From: Siphonodentalium dalli
Lineage: Eukaryota; Mollusca; Scaphopoda; Gadilida; Siphonodentaliidae
Length of the DNA stretch: 64,000 nucleotides
NCBI GenBank assembly: GCA_032622095.1
Contig: CP136066.1
Span: 185,664,716 to 185,728,715 of the forward strand
Reading direction: 5' to 3'
Below are positions 46,791 to 58,678 of the stretch, piece after piece; within the stretch, counting starts at the first letter, position 1; each line of letters starts with the position of its first letter. The notes beneath the pieces are model-generated. The model did not search any database. It saw only the letters and a program-made list of their open reading frames with translations, and was not told the origin of the DNA. The translations under genes were made by a program, and so were the position numbers.

Positions 46791-47914
46791 GGAACGATAG
46801 ATAGTGGTTTCATTGTGTCTTGAAGTGACGCCATAAAGAACAGCGACCTTACTTTGCGTGGGTGTTATTTTAGGAAGGAGTTTGTTTTAGCGTTCCTTCT
46901 CTTCGTTTGCACAGGTTCGTGACAGGTGCATCGAAAATGCCACCATCATTCCCGCGGATAGCGACCGGAAGTTCTCGAGCCACCGACTATCTCGCAGAAT
47001 AAGTCACACGGCGCCACAAATCTTTTGACGTCGGTCAACTCGTCAGAGTCAGTCTCTCTGGAAAGCTTCGAACAGTGTCGCTATTTTGTTTAGATTTTGT
47101 AGGCGGATCAATTGAAGAAGACTTTGTATGCGTTAATATCAATCAGGAATTCAACAAGCAAATATCGGCGAGAACTTGACCGCAAGCCAGCATGTCTGGA
47201 TAATCCCGCTATATCTGGTCGACTTCGGGGAAGTCCTGCATCAGAAGACGAAATTACGCAAACGAAGAGCACAGACCGGCGAATTGACGAAACCTCACTC
47301 AGTTAATTACATAAAGCCACACGTAATGTTTAAACAACTTTTCCCAACATATAATCAGGATTGAGAAAGCCCAAAATAAGCACAAATATGTACATACTTT
47401 GTTGGGCTAACAATGGTAAACAAAATGTTCAAAATATAGTAAGATTGAGATTAAAGGGGGCGTTTTAGAATGCCAGAAATGGCTGTTGCTACTGTCTGTG
47501 TGACTTTATTCAATGATACAATGAACACTCAATGTTCTTGCGCTCTACTGAAGTGAGTATTTCATGCAATTAAGGTGTCGGAGGTGACCAATATTTCCAG
47601 CCTCACATCAGTAAATTCAAAAGACTTGACGCCACTAAACTGCGGTCAAAGAAAACTAGACAAATTTTCAAAAAAAAACCTAAAACAAAACAAATGCTTG
47701 CACGATATAGCTATGTGTTCTAGCTTTTCAATGAACCCACTAGTTTGAAGATATAGTTTTTATACATGTAATGTGTCAGCTTGAAATTTCTGATATATTG
47801 ACATTCATTGGGGGCCATAGGCAAGTAACTAAAGTATATAATAAACAGAATATCCACACTTTTTCAGTGGATATGGGTTAAATCTCATTCGTGATGACAA
47901 AACATTTGAATTTC
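46791..47914. other. Gene-less stretch
   Basis: No recognised repeat or gene. Frames of 62-64 residues near 47112-47364 overlap in two phases and have no recognisable motif. Confidence 0.35.
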
Positions 47915-48433
47915 CACGGTATGGTTTGCACGGATTGGTGTGCACGGTATGGTTTGCACGGTATGGTTTGCACGGTATGGTTTGTACGGTGTGGTTTGCA
48001 CGGTATGGTTTACGCGGTGTGGTTTGCACGGTATGGTTTACGCGGTATGGTTTGCACGGTGTGGTTTACGCGGTATGGTTTGCACGGTATGGTTTGCATG
48101 GTATGGATTACGCGGTATGGTTTGCACGGATTGGTTTGCACGGTATGGTTTGCACGGTATGGTTTGCACGGATTGGATTGCACGGTATGGTTTGCACGGA
48201 TTGGTTTGCACGGTATTGTTTGCACGGATTGCTGTGCACGGTATGGTTTGCACGGATTGGATTGCACGGTGTGGATTGCACGTTATTGTTTGCACGGTAT
48301 GATTTGCACGGATTGGATTGCACGGTGTGGATTGCACGGTATGGTTTGCACGGTATGATTCGCACGGATTGGATTGCACGGTATGGTTTGCACGGTATGA
48401 TTTGCACGGATTGGTTTGCACGGTATGGTTTGC
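47915..48433. repeat. 14-bp minisatellite, about 37 units (CACGGTATGGTTTG)
   Basis: The unit CACGGTATGGTTTG repeats about 37 times without length change. Variants are CACGGATTGGTTTG, CACGGTGTGGATTG and CGCGGTATGGTTTA. The last unit runs straight into GCAGGCATTTCGTCG, exactly as in single-unit family D elements. Since 14 is not a multiple of 3, all three + frames and the minus frames stay open; the resulting long frames have a 14-residue period and are not genes. Confidence 0.92.
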
Positions 48434-48785
48434 AGGCATTTCGTCGCCAAAATCGAGATAGTGCCAGGATATGAACGGAAATATTCATACAAAATGAGCC
48501 GACCATGCCGTTTCACCTGTAGACATGTTACCGAAATTTGACTGTAAATAACATTCAGTTACATTGTATCCCGCACGAATCATTCATACAGGTATTTGAA
48601 GGCAAAAGTAAGTAGCTCCATTATATGTGGAACTACATAAATGTGCCTTCTATTGTCGTTCGGTTTGGTAAAGATGCATTTTATATGCATGTTTCCGTTC
48701 ATATTCTGGCACCATATGGTTTTATATGACGAAATGCCTGAAAAAAATACATTCTAAACTTGCGAGAGTGTGAACGTTCCACATA
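48421..48785. mobile_element. Family D element carrying the minisatellite at its left end
   Basis: After the array come GGCATTTCGTCG, GATATGAACGGAAATATTCA, ACAGGTATTTGAAGGCAAAA, TTCCGTTCATATTCTGGCAC and GAGAGTGTGAACGTTCC, the normal order of family D. The left 20-30 bases of the element are missing, replaced by the array. Confidence 0.6.
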
Positions 48786-49429
48786 CCCTGAAGGGAACAT
48801 TGGGGTCAGGACATTTTGACTTAATTTGATGTCATATCCAATGAAGAATCTTAAATCAGAAAAATCAAATGTTAAACGGTCTTCTAAGATTTATTCCCAC
48901 AGGTATAATTAAGTCATTGCAGATATTCTTCAAAATTAGATGTATGGATGACTCAGACTCAGAGAAGAAGAATTCGGATTTTATCGCGCTTTTGTCGTAT
49001 TTTATCTCCCATGAGAGCACACCTGTGGATTCTCATTGTTTTTTCGAGTGTGCATGCTCGTTGCTAACCAGCGCCTTTCAGAACGTCTATTTTATTGCCA
49101 ACCTGTCCTCAGAATAACAAATTGCTTAAGTAGTTCCTAAGCCTCGCTGTTATGTGGGGATTTTCGGGGTCGGCGTAAGATTGTCAATTAAATCACAGCA
49201 GCTAATCAGGGAGACATTCCACAGTCGTAACCAGCCAATTTATATGACTGATGTGAAGGAGCCTATTATAATTAAAACGTCCAGTCGTATACATAATATG
49301 GGAAACAGAGGCTGGACACACACACATGAGTCAGGTAAAACTGCACGTGGACGCCCCATGTGATTTAGAATGGTCATTTCTCACGTCTAACTGTAAAGAA
49401 TACATTTGATTTCTGGACAATTATATTTC
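48786..49429. other. Gene-less stretch with one unrecognised 82-residue frame
   Basis: The + frame at 48869-49117 has an ordinary, non-repetitive composition (acidic stretch DDSDSEKKNSD, then Cys-rich) but no domain I recognise. It could be an exon remnant. Not called a gene. Confidence 0.2.
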
Positions 49430-49930
49430 CAGGTGCGCCGGGGGTGTCAAACATTTTTTTCCGGGCACGTATGAGGGTGGTGGTCAAGTGGACCCAAAAG
49501 CATTTTTTGTCAGAGCTCAGAAAAGAATCCTCCTTATTATTCAAATATTTTTGGTCTTAAATCTTAGAGATAATGTTATCAAAATGTCATCAAAAACTGC
49601 ATTTAGACAGTCAATTTAGATTGTTTCTTGCTGTATGTTTACTAAATATCCTGTTTATGCCAATCCGAACATAAAATGCATGGACACGTTGCATTAGCAA
49701 TCACTGCCATGTCAAACTGAGCTAATCACATACACCAACCTAACCTGTAAAAGGTAGTTTATATAGGAAACAGAGTGTAAGTGGTGAAAATTCTAATTTA
49801 CTTCCCAAAAAAACTTAATTCGTCTTTCTATGGGGTGTGTGTCGAAAATGGTCAGACAAAAAAACTTGCTAAAACGGATACAAATTAGGGTTGAGGGGTG
49901 GGTGGGTCCCAAAAATGGCCAAAGGTAAAC
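49430..49930 (+). repeat. Dispersed repeat (partner at 27480-27860)
   Basis: TGTCAAACATTTTTTTCCGG, GCACGTATGAGGGTGG, ATAGGAAACAGAGTGTAAGT and ACTTGCTAAAACGG match 27480-27860 in the opposite orientation. Copies differ by indels. Confidence 0.55.
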
Positions 49931-51016
49931 AATCATCATACGTATCTGAATTTTATTTTCCGAACATCCCCCTCCCCACGCTTGAAGAATCTATGGGACC
50001 ATAATGTGCGAACAAGGGTCAAGGAATGGAAAGGGTTCGAGACGAAGGTTGATCATAAAACAATATCGAGAACAAAACAATGGTTTGCCATTCAGTTGCC
50101 ATTGTCAAATGGGTACATGTATGTAGTATTAACCCTTTGATTAGAGAATATTTTTTCAGCTTCAGATTTACAAGTATTATAACGAAGGGGTCTTGTTGTA
50201 AGTATGTGTAGATCATATAAAGAGACGACAGGCGGATAGACCCCTGTGATCTAAACCCTTTCATGACGGGAGCTGCGCTGGTGCAGCATTGCATATCCTG
50301 TGTCAGTGCATTCTTGTATATATGCGAGCCTCCCATTGGGAGCCTCGCATACATAAGATAATGCACTGGCTTACAAGGACAAGGTAAATATTGTTAGGTC
50401 AGTGCATCCTCTTTTTTATGCGAGTCTCCCATATATAGGTAGCATCGCTTACATAATATATAATGCACAGGCTTTTGTGAGACTCGCATATATAAGAATG
50501 CATTGGGACAGAGTTTTCACAAAATTTCAAGAAGCTCCAGTCATGGAAGGGTTAAACATTTTGACAATAATATTTTATAATTATACATATGACCCCCAGT
50601 GCAATATTTGTCTGAACCTGGCAATTCCTCTGCTACATTATTAAAAGAAAACATAAATTCAGTTTGCGTGTTCGTTAATATCCCTACATGTTATGTTATA
50701 ATACATGTATTTCTATGTATGAATTTAACCCCTGTTTCCAAAAGAAAATAACCAATCAGCTTACAAATCCACGTTCACTTCATTTAAAATGAATAAGATG
50801 TGCGAAAATTGTAAGGTGGCGCTTATGCTTGGCAGTGCGGGGGGGGGGGTAGTTGTTACACCACATGCATGTTTGGTGAAACTGATTTGGTCGAAAAAAC
50901 GCCCAACAGTTATATTTCACCTTCTGTTCCTGGAGATGTTACCACTGGTAGACATCATTATAAATGTTAAGGGTACCGGCCCTAACGTCCCTCGCGTATA
51001 TAGGTACAGCAATCTA
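49931..51016. other. Gene-less intervals around the family B element
   Basis: Apart from the family B element (50256-50551) and a G11 run at 50839-50849, nothing was recognised. Confidence 0.35.
50256..50551. mobile_element. Family B TTAA element, 296 bp
   Basis: The left end CCCTTTCATGACGGGAGCT pairs with the right end AGCTCCAGTCATGGAAGGG. Flanks are TAAA and TTAA. Two or three hairpin segments around GCATTCTTGTATATATGCGA lie inside. Apparent frames here are artefacts. Confidence 0.7.
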
Positions 51017-51276
51017 CAGTAATGCCCTAAGTAATCGACTCCTTAACCACAGCATAATTATGGGTAACTTTTCAGGATTTAGTCGGAAATATGGCTTGTT
51101 GCCATTCATACGAAAGCTCTCAGTGAGAGCTTTCCTATGAATGGCAACAAGTAACTGTTATCACACTCAGTGAGAGCTTTCCTATGAATGGCAACAAGCC
51201 ATATTTCCGACTAAATCCTGAAAAGTTACCCATAATTCTGCTGTGGTTAAGGGATTGATTATTTAGGGCACTGCTG
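51017..51276. mobile_element. Family C TA-flanked palindrome with duplicated arm tip
   Basis: Same family as 43735-43946, from CAGTAATGCCCTAAG to AGGGCACTGCTG with TA flanks. Near the centre TCAGTGAGAGCTTTCCTATG is present twice, which lengthens the right side by about 50 bases. Confidence 0.7.
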
Positions 51277-52411
51277 TACTTTGCCCAGTCTGGATGAACG
51301 TGACAGCTGAAGAATGCTGAGAGGTAGACAAAGTATGTGAGATCCTTCATGGTACGCAAATCCCCTTAACGAAATTACGTATTTCTTCTCTGCCGCGCAA
51401 CATATTCTTCTCTCTTTTCAATTCCGAACGCATTCCGCAATTTCAACGCAACCAGAGTTTGGTCAGGAGACTGTACCAATATTTACACATTACGTCATTA
51501 TGTAACGGTGCTCTTTTTAGCGCCTTTCTATTGTACTCCATAAAACGCGTGCTATAAGTATGGTCATGTCCAGTATCCTCAAATTCCCGTTATAGTCAAC
51601 CGAACAAAGAACGTAAACAATGCCTGAATGGATCGGCAATAATCAAAGACGATCGTCCAAATAAGGTCGTATTACGTCATCGATGTTGTGCGGTACATAC
51701 GCACGGCTAAAGAGAGAAGTGCCCATTGAACAGCGCCCTGGCTCTTACCCGGTTCAGCCATTGTTTGCCCACGGGTGAGAGAAGCAAACACGATGCCTGA
51801 ACTTGATCCCGCAGTCATTAGTGATATCACACCTATAGATCGTTTGGGTTTGTTGTCGTTTTGTTATTTCCCGAGACAAGATGTTGGCTTTTAGCGCCTC
51901 CCTGTTTGTGGCTATAAGTGATAAGTTATGAAGTTGTTTCATTGATCATTCCCGAACTGTTGTTCAAACCTGGAACGTGATTATTGCTTCAATTGATTAT
52001 CTATTATAAAATGTTGCGGGTTATGATAATATTTCTTCAACCAAAGATTTATCCTGATTTTTTACAATTGAACCGATCGTTTAGCGCCACTTTATGAACT
52101 GCAAACAACTTCACAAAAATCTTGGTACTTTTTCTTAATAGCATTGCTTTGTTCCCCCTCAATCATGTAGGTAAATCATGCAGCAGGACCCACTAATGTC
52201 ACAGCATTATAATAGGATCCGTTGATTTGGGGTTATCAACTTTTCGACATTTCAGTTGAGATGTCGGTAAAACAATTGCTTTATTCTCTGATATGCAAGT
52301 GGAATGAGAAAGTGAGATTACATAAAAGGGATGGGCACTGGACAGAAGGACAAACATCTCTGTACACCATATAGTTTCTGATTGACACGGCGTCTATAGT
52401 TACATCAAACA
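51277..52411. other. Gene-less stretch
   Basis: No recognised gene, RNA or repeat. Confidence 0.35.
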
Positions 52412-52633
52412 TGACCACCATCGTCATCACCATCGTCGTCAACATCGTCATCATTATCATCATCATCGTCATCGCCGTCATCATCGTAATTATCGTCGCC
52501 ATAATCATCAGGCCATCTTCATCGCCGTCACCATCGCCATCGTCATCGTCGACATTGTCATCATCATCACCATCAGCATCGTCGCCTTCGTCATAATAAT
52601 CGATATCGTCATCATCGTCGACATCGACATCAT
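52412..52633. repeat. (CAT/CGT)n trinucleotide array, 220 bp
   Basis: Mixed ATC, GTC and ACC triplets of irregular order. The 146-residue acidic minus-strand frame over it is an artefact. Confidence 0.85.
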
Positions 52634-52639
52634 TTTTTT

Positions 52640-53011
52640 TTTGGTACGCGGGTTCAGACCATTTCCAGGTGGCACGCGGGAATCCAAAATATCCCTCTGT
52701 TAACTGGCACTCGGGATGCATATGCCCAAATCAACTGGTATTCGAGATTCAACGATGCAGATTTTATATTACAATAATAGACACATTTTGATTATTTTCA
52801 ATCCAAAATACAAATTTTGATGTATTTCAGTCTAAAACCCTTGATTGTTGAAGTCATGGATAAACTACGTCAGCAAATGTGTGAAATCTATATGATAAAA
52901 AATCACTAAAAGTATAATGTTTATTTCATATTTTCGTAATGATACTCACGAATCACTCCTCTCTATATATCTTTTTTAAAACTGTATTAGGAGGTATAGG
53001 TGGTGATACCC
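52640..53011. other. Gene-less spacer between trinucleotide arrays
   Basis: Unique-looking AT-rich sequence, no coding content. Confidence 0.4.
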
Positions 53012-54788
53012 TCCATCATCATCGTCGTCGTCGCGTCATCGCCATCATCATCATCGTCGTTGCGTCATCATCATCATCATCGTCGTCGTCGTGTCATCAC
53101 CATCATCATCATCATCGTCGCGTCATCACCATCATCATCATCGTCGTCGTGTCATCACCATCATCATCATCATCATCGTCGCGTCATCACCATCATCATC
53201 GTCGTCGTCGTGTCATCACCATCATCATCATCATCATCGTCGCGTCATCATCATCATCATCATCATCATCGTCGTCGTCGTGTCATCATCATCATCGTCG
53301 TCGTCGTCGTCGTCGCGTCATCATCATCATCATCATCGTCGTCGTCGTGTCATCATCATCATCATCGTCGTCGTCGTCGCGTCATCATCATCATCATCGT
53401 CGTGTCATCATCATCACCATCATCATCATCGTCGCGTCATCATCATCGTCGTCGTCGTGTCATCATCATCATCATCATCGTCGTCGTCGTCGTCGCGTCA
53501 TCATCATCATCATCGTCGTCGTCGTGTCATCATCATCATCATCATCATCGTCGTCGTCGTCGTCGTCGTCGTGTCATCACCATCATCATCATCGTCGTCG
53601 TCGTCGTGTAATCATCATCATCGTCGTCGTCGTGTAATCACCATCATCACATCATCATCGTCGTCGTCGTCGTCGTCGTGTCATCAGCATCCTCATCGTC
53701 GTCATGTCATCAGCATCGTCGTCGTCATGTCATCATCATCATCGTCGTCATGTCATCATCATCATCGTCGCGTCATCATCATCGTCGTCGTCGTGTAATC
53801 ATCATCATCGTCGTCGTCGTGTCATCATCATCATCATCGTCGTCGTCGCATCATCACATCATCAGATCATCATCGTCATCACCATCATCATCATCATCAT
53901 CATCGTCGCGTCATCACCATCATCATCATCGTCGTCGTCGTCGTGTCATCACCATCATCATCATCATCATCATCGTCGCGTCATCACCATCATCATCGTC
54001 GTCGTCGTGTCATCACCATCATCATCATCATCATCGTCGCGTCATCATCATCATCATCATTCATCATCATCGGCGTCGTCGTGTCATCATCATCATCATC
54101 GTCGTCGTCGTCGTCGTCGTCGCGTCATCATCATCATCATCATCGTCGTCGTCGTGTCATCATCATCATCATCATCATCATCGTCGTCGTCGTCGTCGTC
54201 GTCGCGTCATCATCATCATCATCGTCGTGTCATCGTCATCACCATCATCATCATCGTCGCGTCATCATCATCATCATCGCCGTCGTCGTGTCATCATCAT
54301 CATCATCATCATCGTCGTCGTCGTCGTCGTCGCGTCATCATCATCATCATCGTCGTCGTCGTGTCATCATCATCATCATCATCATCGTCGTCGTCGTCGT
54401 GTCATCACCATCATCATCATCATCGTCGTCGTCGTGTAATCATCATCATCGTCGTCGTCGTGTAATCACCATCATCACATCATCACATCATCATCGTCGT
54501 CGTCGTCGTGTCATCAGCATCCTCATCGTCGTCATGTCATCATCATCGTCGTCGTCATGTCATCATCATCATCGTCGTCATGTCATCATCATCATCGTCG
54601 CGTCATCATCATCGTCGTCGTCGTGTAATCATCATCATCGTCGTCGTCGTGTCATCATCATCATCATCGTCGTCGTCGCATCATCACATCATCACATCAT
54701 CATCGTCGTCGTCGTCGTGTCATCAGCATCCTCGTCGTCGTCATGTCATCACCATCACCATCATCATCGTGGTCGTCTTCGTCGTTAT
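53012..54788. repeat. 1.78-kb trinucleotide array with higher-order structure
   Basis: Blocks of (TCA)n then (TCG)n are joined by the dinucleotide TG or CG, so the phase moves by two at each junction. All three + frames therefore stay open and read as Ser, His/Arg and Ile/Val blocks in turn. On top of this, the array is two tandem copies of about 828 bp: rare variants such as GTGTAATC (53606 and 54434), CAGCATCCTCATCG and GTCGCATCATCACATC recur at that distance. Long frames here (up to 289 residues) are not genes. Confidence 0.9.
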
Positions 54789-55502
54789 CCGCACCGTCTT
54801 CACCTTTCGTGATACATTTCCATACAAACGGTGAATTCGTTTCTGGCTCAGTGTTTGATTCTCATTTTGTGACCTCCCTCGTCGATCTTACAGATGTGTT
54901 TACTCGAGTCGAATCCGTGTAAATCTTAAGACAACCAATTTTCAGTTGATCGCGATTTATAAAGTCTGGTCGAATGCGGTCGAAAGCGGAATCGATAAAA
55001 TTCAAATCCCATCCGACCTAAAATGGCTCTCTATTCTCATCCCGTCATCTCTCGCGGACTCCGCGAGATCTTACGAGTATTAGTTTCTCTTCGCGAAGGG
55101 CACGGCCCTGCGTTTTTAACGTATGCAGACAAAACCCCCGCCTCGTCCCGTGGATATCCGGAGATTTCCGATTGATCCCGATTAAAGAAGGTTCCTTGAT
55201 CTGAGATTTGTTTGGCGGGATGCATGGGACATATAGAGACACATATATACATAAGTGGATGAATGCTAGCGCACTATAGTACTAGTTTATATCAGCACAG
55301 GTATACAATGAGACACAACTCTGAGGCTGGTTTTATACCGTTAACTGAAACGTTAATGGCAAATACCAGCATGGCCCTGGTAGCTCAGTCAGTATGATTC
55401 ATATCTCACTGCATGGCATGGGCCGCCATAAACCGTCAATCAATGGTGAAGTTTGTTCTATTCCTGGCCAGAATTAAAAGAGGTGGCTTTCTGCTGCATT
55501 AA
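54789..55502. other. Gene-less stretch
   Basis: No recognised repeat or domain. Two overlapping minus frames near 55037-55252 are in different phases and show no motif. Confidence 0.35.
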
Positions 55503-55904
55503 CCCTTTACCCAACAAACCTGCCAAAAACGGCCAAAAACGGCCTAATAAAGCTGCAACAGCCTAAATTATCTTGGGTCTGTCTCAATAAAACCATACAA
55601 ATATGGATATCATTGGAACCGGCTCATTGACCACATTGTGATGGTTACAGTTATGCCCTGTGCCAATGCATTCTCTTATATATGCGAGTCGACCATAGGT
55701 CGCCTCGCATATATAAGAGAATGCATTGGCCTAAAATAAATCTTTTTTTAACACTTTTTACCATTTTTTCTTACATTCTTTAACAATTTTATAATTTTTA
55801 ATGTGTTAAGCCAATGCATTCTCTTATATATGCGAGGCGACCTAAGGTCGACTCGCATATATAAGAGAATGCATTGGCACAGGGCCCTTCTGTTGGGTAA
55901 AGGG
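55503..55904. mobile_element. Family B long element (402 bp), copy 2
   Basis: This is a close twin of 41198-41601: same ends (CCCTTTACCCAACA), same flanks (TTAA left, TTAT right), same double hairpin, few differences by eye. Such likeness implies a recent insertion or copying event. There is no coding content. Confidence 0.75.
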
Positions 55905-56032
55905 TTATAGCATGTTTAAAGAAATTGAAATGTCTGGTAACGAAGATAATAATTCAGCTACAAAAATGAGTCAAAAGTGGCATAACTCTGTCAGAAGTTC
56001 GTTACTGCCCACATAAATAATATTATAAAGTA

Positions 56033-56247
56033 CACTAATTACCTAAATAATCAACTCCTTAACCATGCGGAGTTATAGGTAATTTTTCAGGATTTAGTCA
56101 GAAATATGGATTGTTGCCATTCATCGGAAAGATCTCACTGAGAGCTTTCCGATGAATGGCAACAAGCCATATTTCTGACTAAATCCTGAAAAAATTACCT
56201 ATAATTCTGCTGTGGTTGTAAGGAGTTGATTATTTAGGGAATTACTG
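56033..56247. mobile_element. Family C TA-flanked palindrome, full copy
   Basis: Flanked by TA. Arms include GGATTTAGTCAGAAATATGG and its inverse, meeting at GATCTCACTGAGAGCTTTCC. Slightly diverged from the 43735 copy. Confidence 0.7.
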
Positions 56248-56310
56248 TAAGTGTATACTATAATAAGAAATGTAATGATAGTGGAATAATGGACAATAGC
56301 CTTCAGGTAC

Positions 56311-56368
56311 AGTAATGCACTATTTAATCGACTCTTTAACCACAGCAGAATTATGGGTAACTTTTCGA
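56311..56368. mobile_element. Family C element, 5' fragment only
   Basis: CAGTAATGCACTATTTAATC through ATTATGGGTAACTTTTCG matches the left end of family C, then the match stops abruptly. Truncated copy. Confidence 0.6.
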
Positions 56369-57339
56369 ACCAGACCCGAATTCAAACTTGAACGGGACTT
56401 TCTCATATGAAGATCAAATAAAAAAAAATCTTCGAGACAGTTGGTGTGTGTATTTTGTAAGTAGTTCATAGCCTAGCACGCTACAGCCGTTGGGGGAGGG
56501 GGTACCCATAAGTGAGTCAGCACTTGTCCTCCAATCCCATTGTCTGTATAAAAAATGTATGTGTTATATATCATGTGTTATTGTGTTATATAAATTAGAC
56601 AAACAAATATGTTTAAACCAAAAAAACTACAGCCGTCTATAACGAATTGTTTGCAAAATTACCAGCGTGCATTTAGTCAACGTAATGCTGACGATATAAC
56701 TCGATATACGTTGGCATCATAATATTTAGAGATGGGCCTGTTGAAAAATGAACCGAACGGCACAAGTCTGTGGCAGCAGGGGTCGCGAGTAAACTGAAGG
56801 GCAAGGGGCAAGCTCTACCGTTTATGTATGCCACGACTGGGAGCAAACAACAATAGCGAATTGTGTAGATAAAAGCGATACTGAAATTAGATGATATTTG
56901 TACGTTTTGAGTTTGAAAAAAATATACGTCTTAAATTTGAAGGCACTTGTGGTTTGAATCCTCATGTTGTACATGGTAATGGTCGCCTTTTTATGTCACG
57001 GTCCACTGTCGGTGATCATAATGTATATGTCGATAAGTACATATACCTTATATACGTTTATATGGATTGTATAATAATGCATCTATACTATATCAAGTCA
57101 TATAATCTTGAAAAAGGTGGCGTATATAACATGAAATAAAGAGCGTTAAATGCGAGTCTATTCCTGATATGACATGGATAAAGAGCGATTGTCTCACCGT
57201 GGTCATGGAACAGTGTAATCGAAGCAAATATGATATATCGCTTATGTGTGCCAGCGCCGGAGGAAAACCGGATTAGCGAATGTTGTCCGCAGTAGGGACA
57301 GGGGAGTTTGGTGAAATTGTTCAACAGTTGGAAATTTCA
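56369..57339. other. Gene-less stretch with one AAGAGCG pair
   Basis: AATAAAGAGCGTT at about 57136 and ATAAAGAGCGATT near 57178 flank CCTGATATGACATGG, as in family E. An unrecognised 82-residue frame lies at 56891-57139. Confidence 0.35.
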
Positions 57340-57545
57340 TGCCTGAAACAACATCTGTTGGAATTTTTACACCACATAAAAATTATGTTGTTTTCAGACC
57401 AACAGTAGCATATGTTTCTACTTTTGGTCAATATTTTGGTTTCAGATGGTCATCAGTTGGAAATTTTCCGACCTCAACTGGCAGGTTGTAAATTTCCAAC
57501 TGTTAGAAAGTTTGAGGTACAACTGTTGAAAAGTTCCAACCCAAA
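57320..57545. repeat. Degenerate repeats of CAACTGTTGGAAATTT
   Basis: CAACAGTTGGAAATTTC, CATCTGTTGGAATTTTT, CATCAGTTGGAAATTTT, the inverse AAATTTCCAACTGTTAG and CAACTGTTGAAAAGTTCC lie within 220 bases. Each contains an E-box-like CANNTG. Possibly a decayed palindromic element. Confidence 0.45.
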
Positions 57546-58480
57546 TGGAGGGAGCAAACGGAATTTCGCGAACATGGGAGATTGGTCTGGAGCAGGGGGT
57601 GGAAATTTCAAGGGCCACCCCCTCCCCCGCACAAACGGAGACCCTCTGGTCACATCCCTGTTTGTCCAAGTATAACGAAATCGCAAGTGCATTTTCGTGC
57701 CGATATACCAGCTTTTGAAACGCAAGAGATACATTCCGTTTTCAGTTAAGAAAAAAATACGCGACTTAAGTTCTTATCTTGTGTAAGATATCCGTCAGAT
57801 GACAAAGTCTTATTGTTCATCTGTCGTTCACTTCTTGTCGTCCATGAGAACAGATGTTGCAGCACATCTGGTAGGCAAGAGTTCGTTGATCTTACGCTGT
57901 CCAAACGAAACGACTTCGTAACCAAACAGGTTCAAGAATAGCTCTGCGTTTACCAAGGTACTCACTAAACACAACCAATTGTCCGTCCGGATGTGCGCAA
58001 AGAGACACTACTTCACTCCGCACGCGCTATAATTCTTGCTTAGTAAACGTTTGCGTCTCAAAATTACCAACGGATAAACAAAAAACCCACAATATTTGAA
58101 ATGAATGATTACAATGATTTCTGTATGAAAATATATACTTTCCCAATGGGTGGCGGGCCTCCTAAGAAGTAATATTTGATGTAGGTCTTGTGGTGTTTGG
58201 CATTGCTAATTCTGTGTTTCTTGCTCGCGGATGTAAGTTTCTCGTTCTTCTGTAAGTATTTGGTAGCAACAGAAGCAACCTGTAAGATTAGCGTTTTGCG
58301 TGTAAGTCGTAATCCATATCGACGTCATGCCAAGGATATAGGAATACATGGCTAACGCAGCCGAACTGGTTAAATGTATTGAGATACTGATGTGTAGCGA
58401 TATGGTGTGGGGTGTTTTGTCAAAATGTTTAGCAGTTAGAAATTTCATTCCTTAAAGGTACTCAATCCGACAACATTTCG
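57546..58480. other. Gene-less stretch
   Basis: No recognised repeat or domain. Confidence 0.35.
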
Positions 58481-58481
58481 C

Positions 58482-58678
58482 AAGATTAAATGATACAGGT
58501 ATTTGAAGGCAAAATTAATGTTGGTAGCCCCGTTGTTATATAACATGTGGAATTACAGAATTGTTACTTTTCATGTTGTCAGCTTTGGCAAAGGTGCATT
58601 TTTATGGCAGCATATGGTGTTTGTGAAGAAATTCCATGCAAAACATACCGTGCAAACATGCCAGTTTGTGAAGGTGTA
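58482..58678. mobile_element. Family D element, right half only
   Basis: ACAGGTATTTGAAGGCAAAA, TGGTAGCCCCGTTGTTATAT, GGCAAAGGTGCATTTTTATG and AAACATACCGTGCAAACATG follow the order of the family D right half. The left half is absent. Confidence 0.55.

Noticed and set aside
47915-48433. CRISPR-like regular repeats
   Set aside because: There are no spacers, the unit is 14 bases in pure tandem, and the genome is animal.
47891-48516. Several overlapping long frames (up to 182 residues) rich in Cys, His, Trp or Pro/Asn on both strands
   Set aside because: All arise from the 14-bp minisatellite, whose unit length is not a multiple of three and contains no stop in any frame.
52939-54834. Frames of 200-289 residues made of Ser, His/Arg and Ile/Val blocks
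   Set aside because: Produced by the phase-shifting trinucleotide array; composition follows the repeat phase exactly and there is no non-repeat domain.
55376-55450. tRNA-like start (TGGTAGCTCAGTCAGTATG)
   Set aside because: It has an A-box-like segment but no B box at the right distance and no acceptor stem or cloverleaf.
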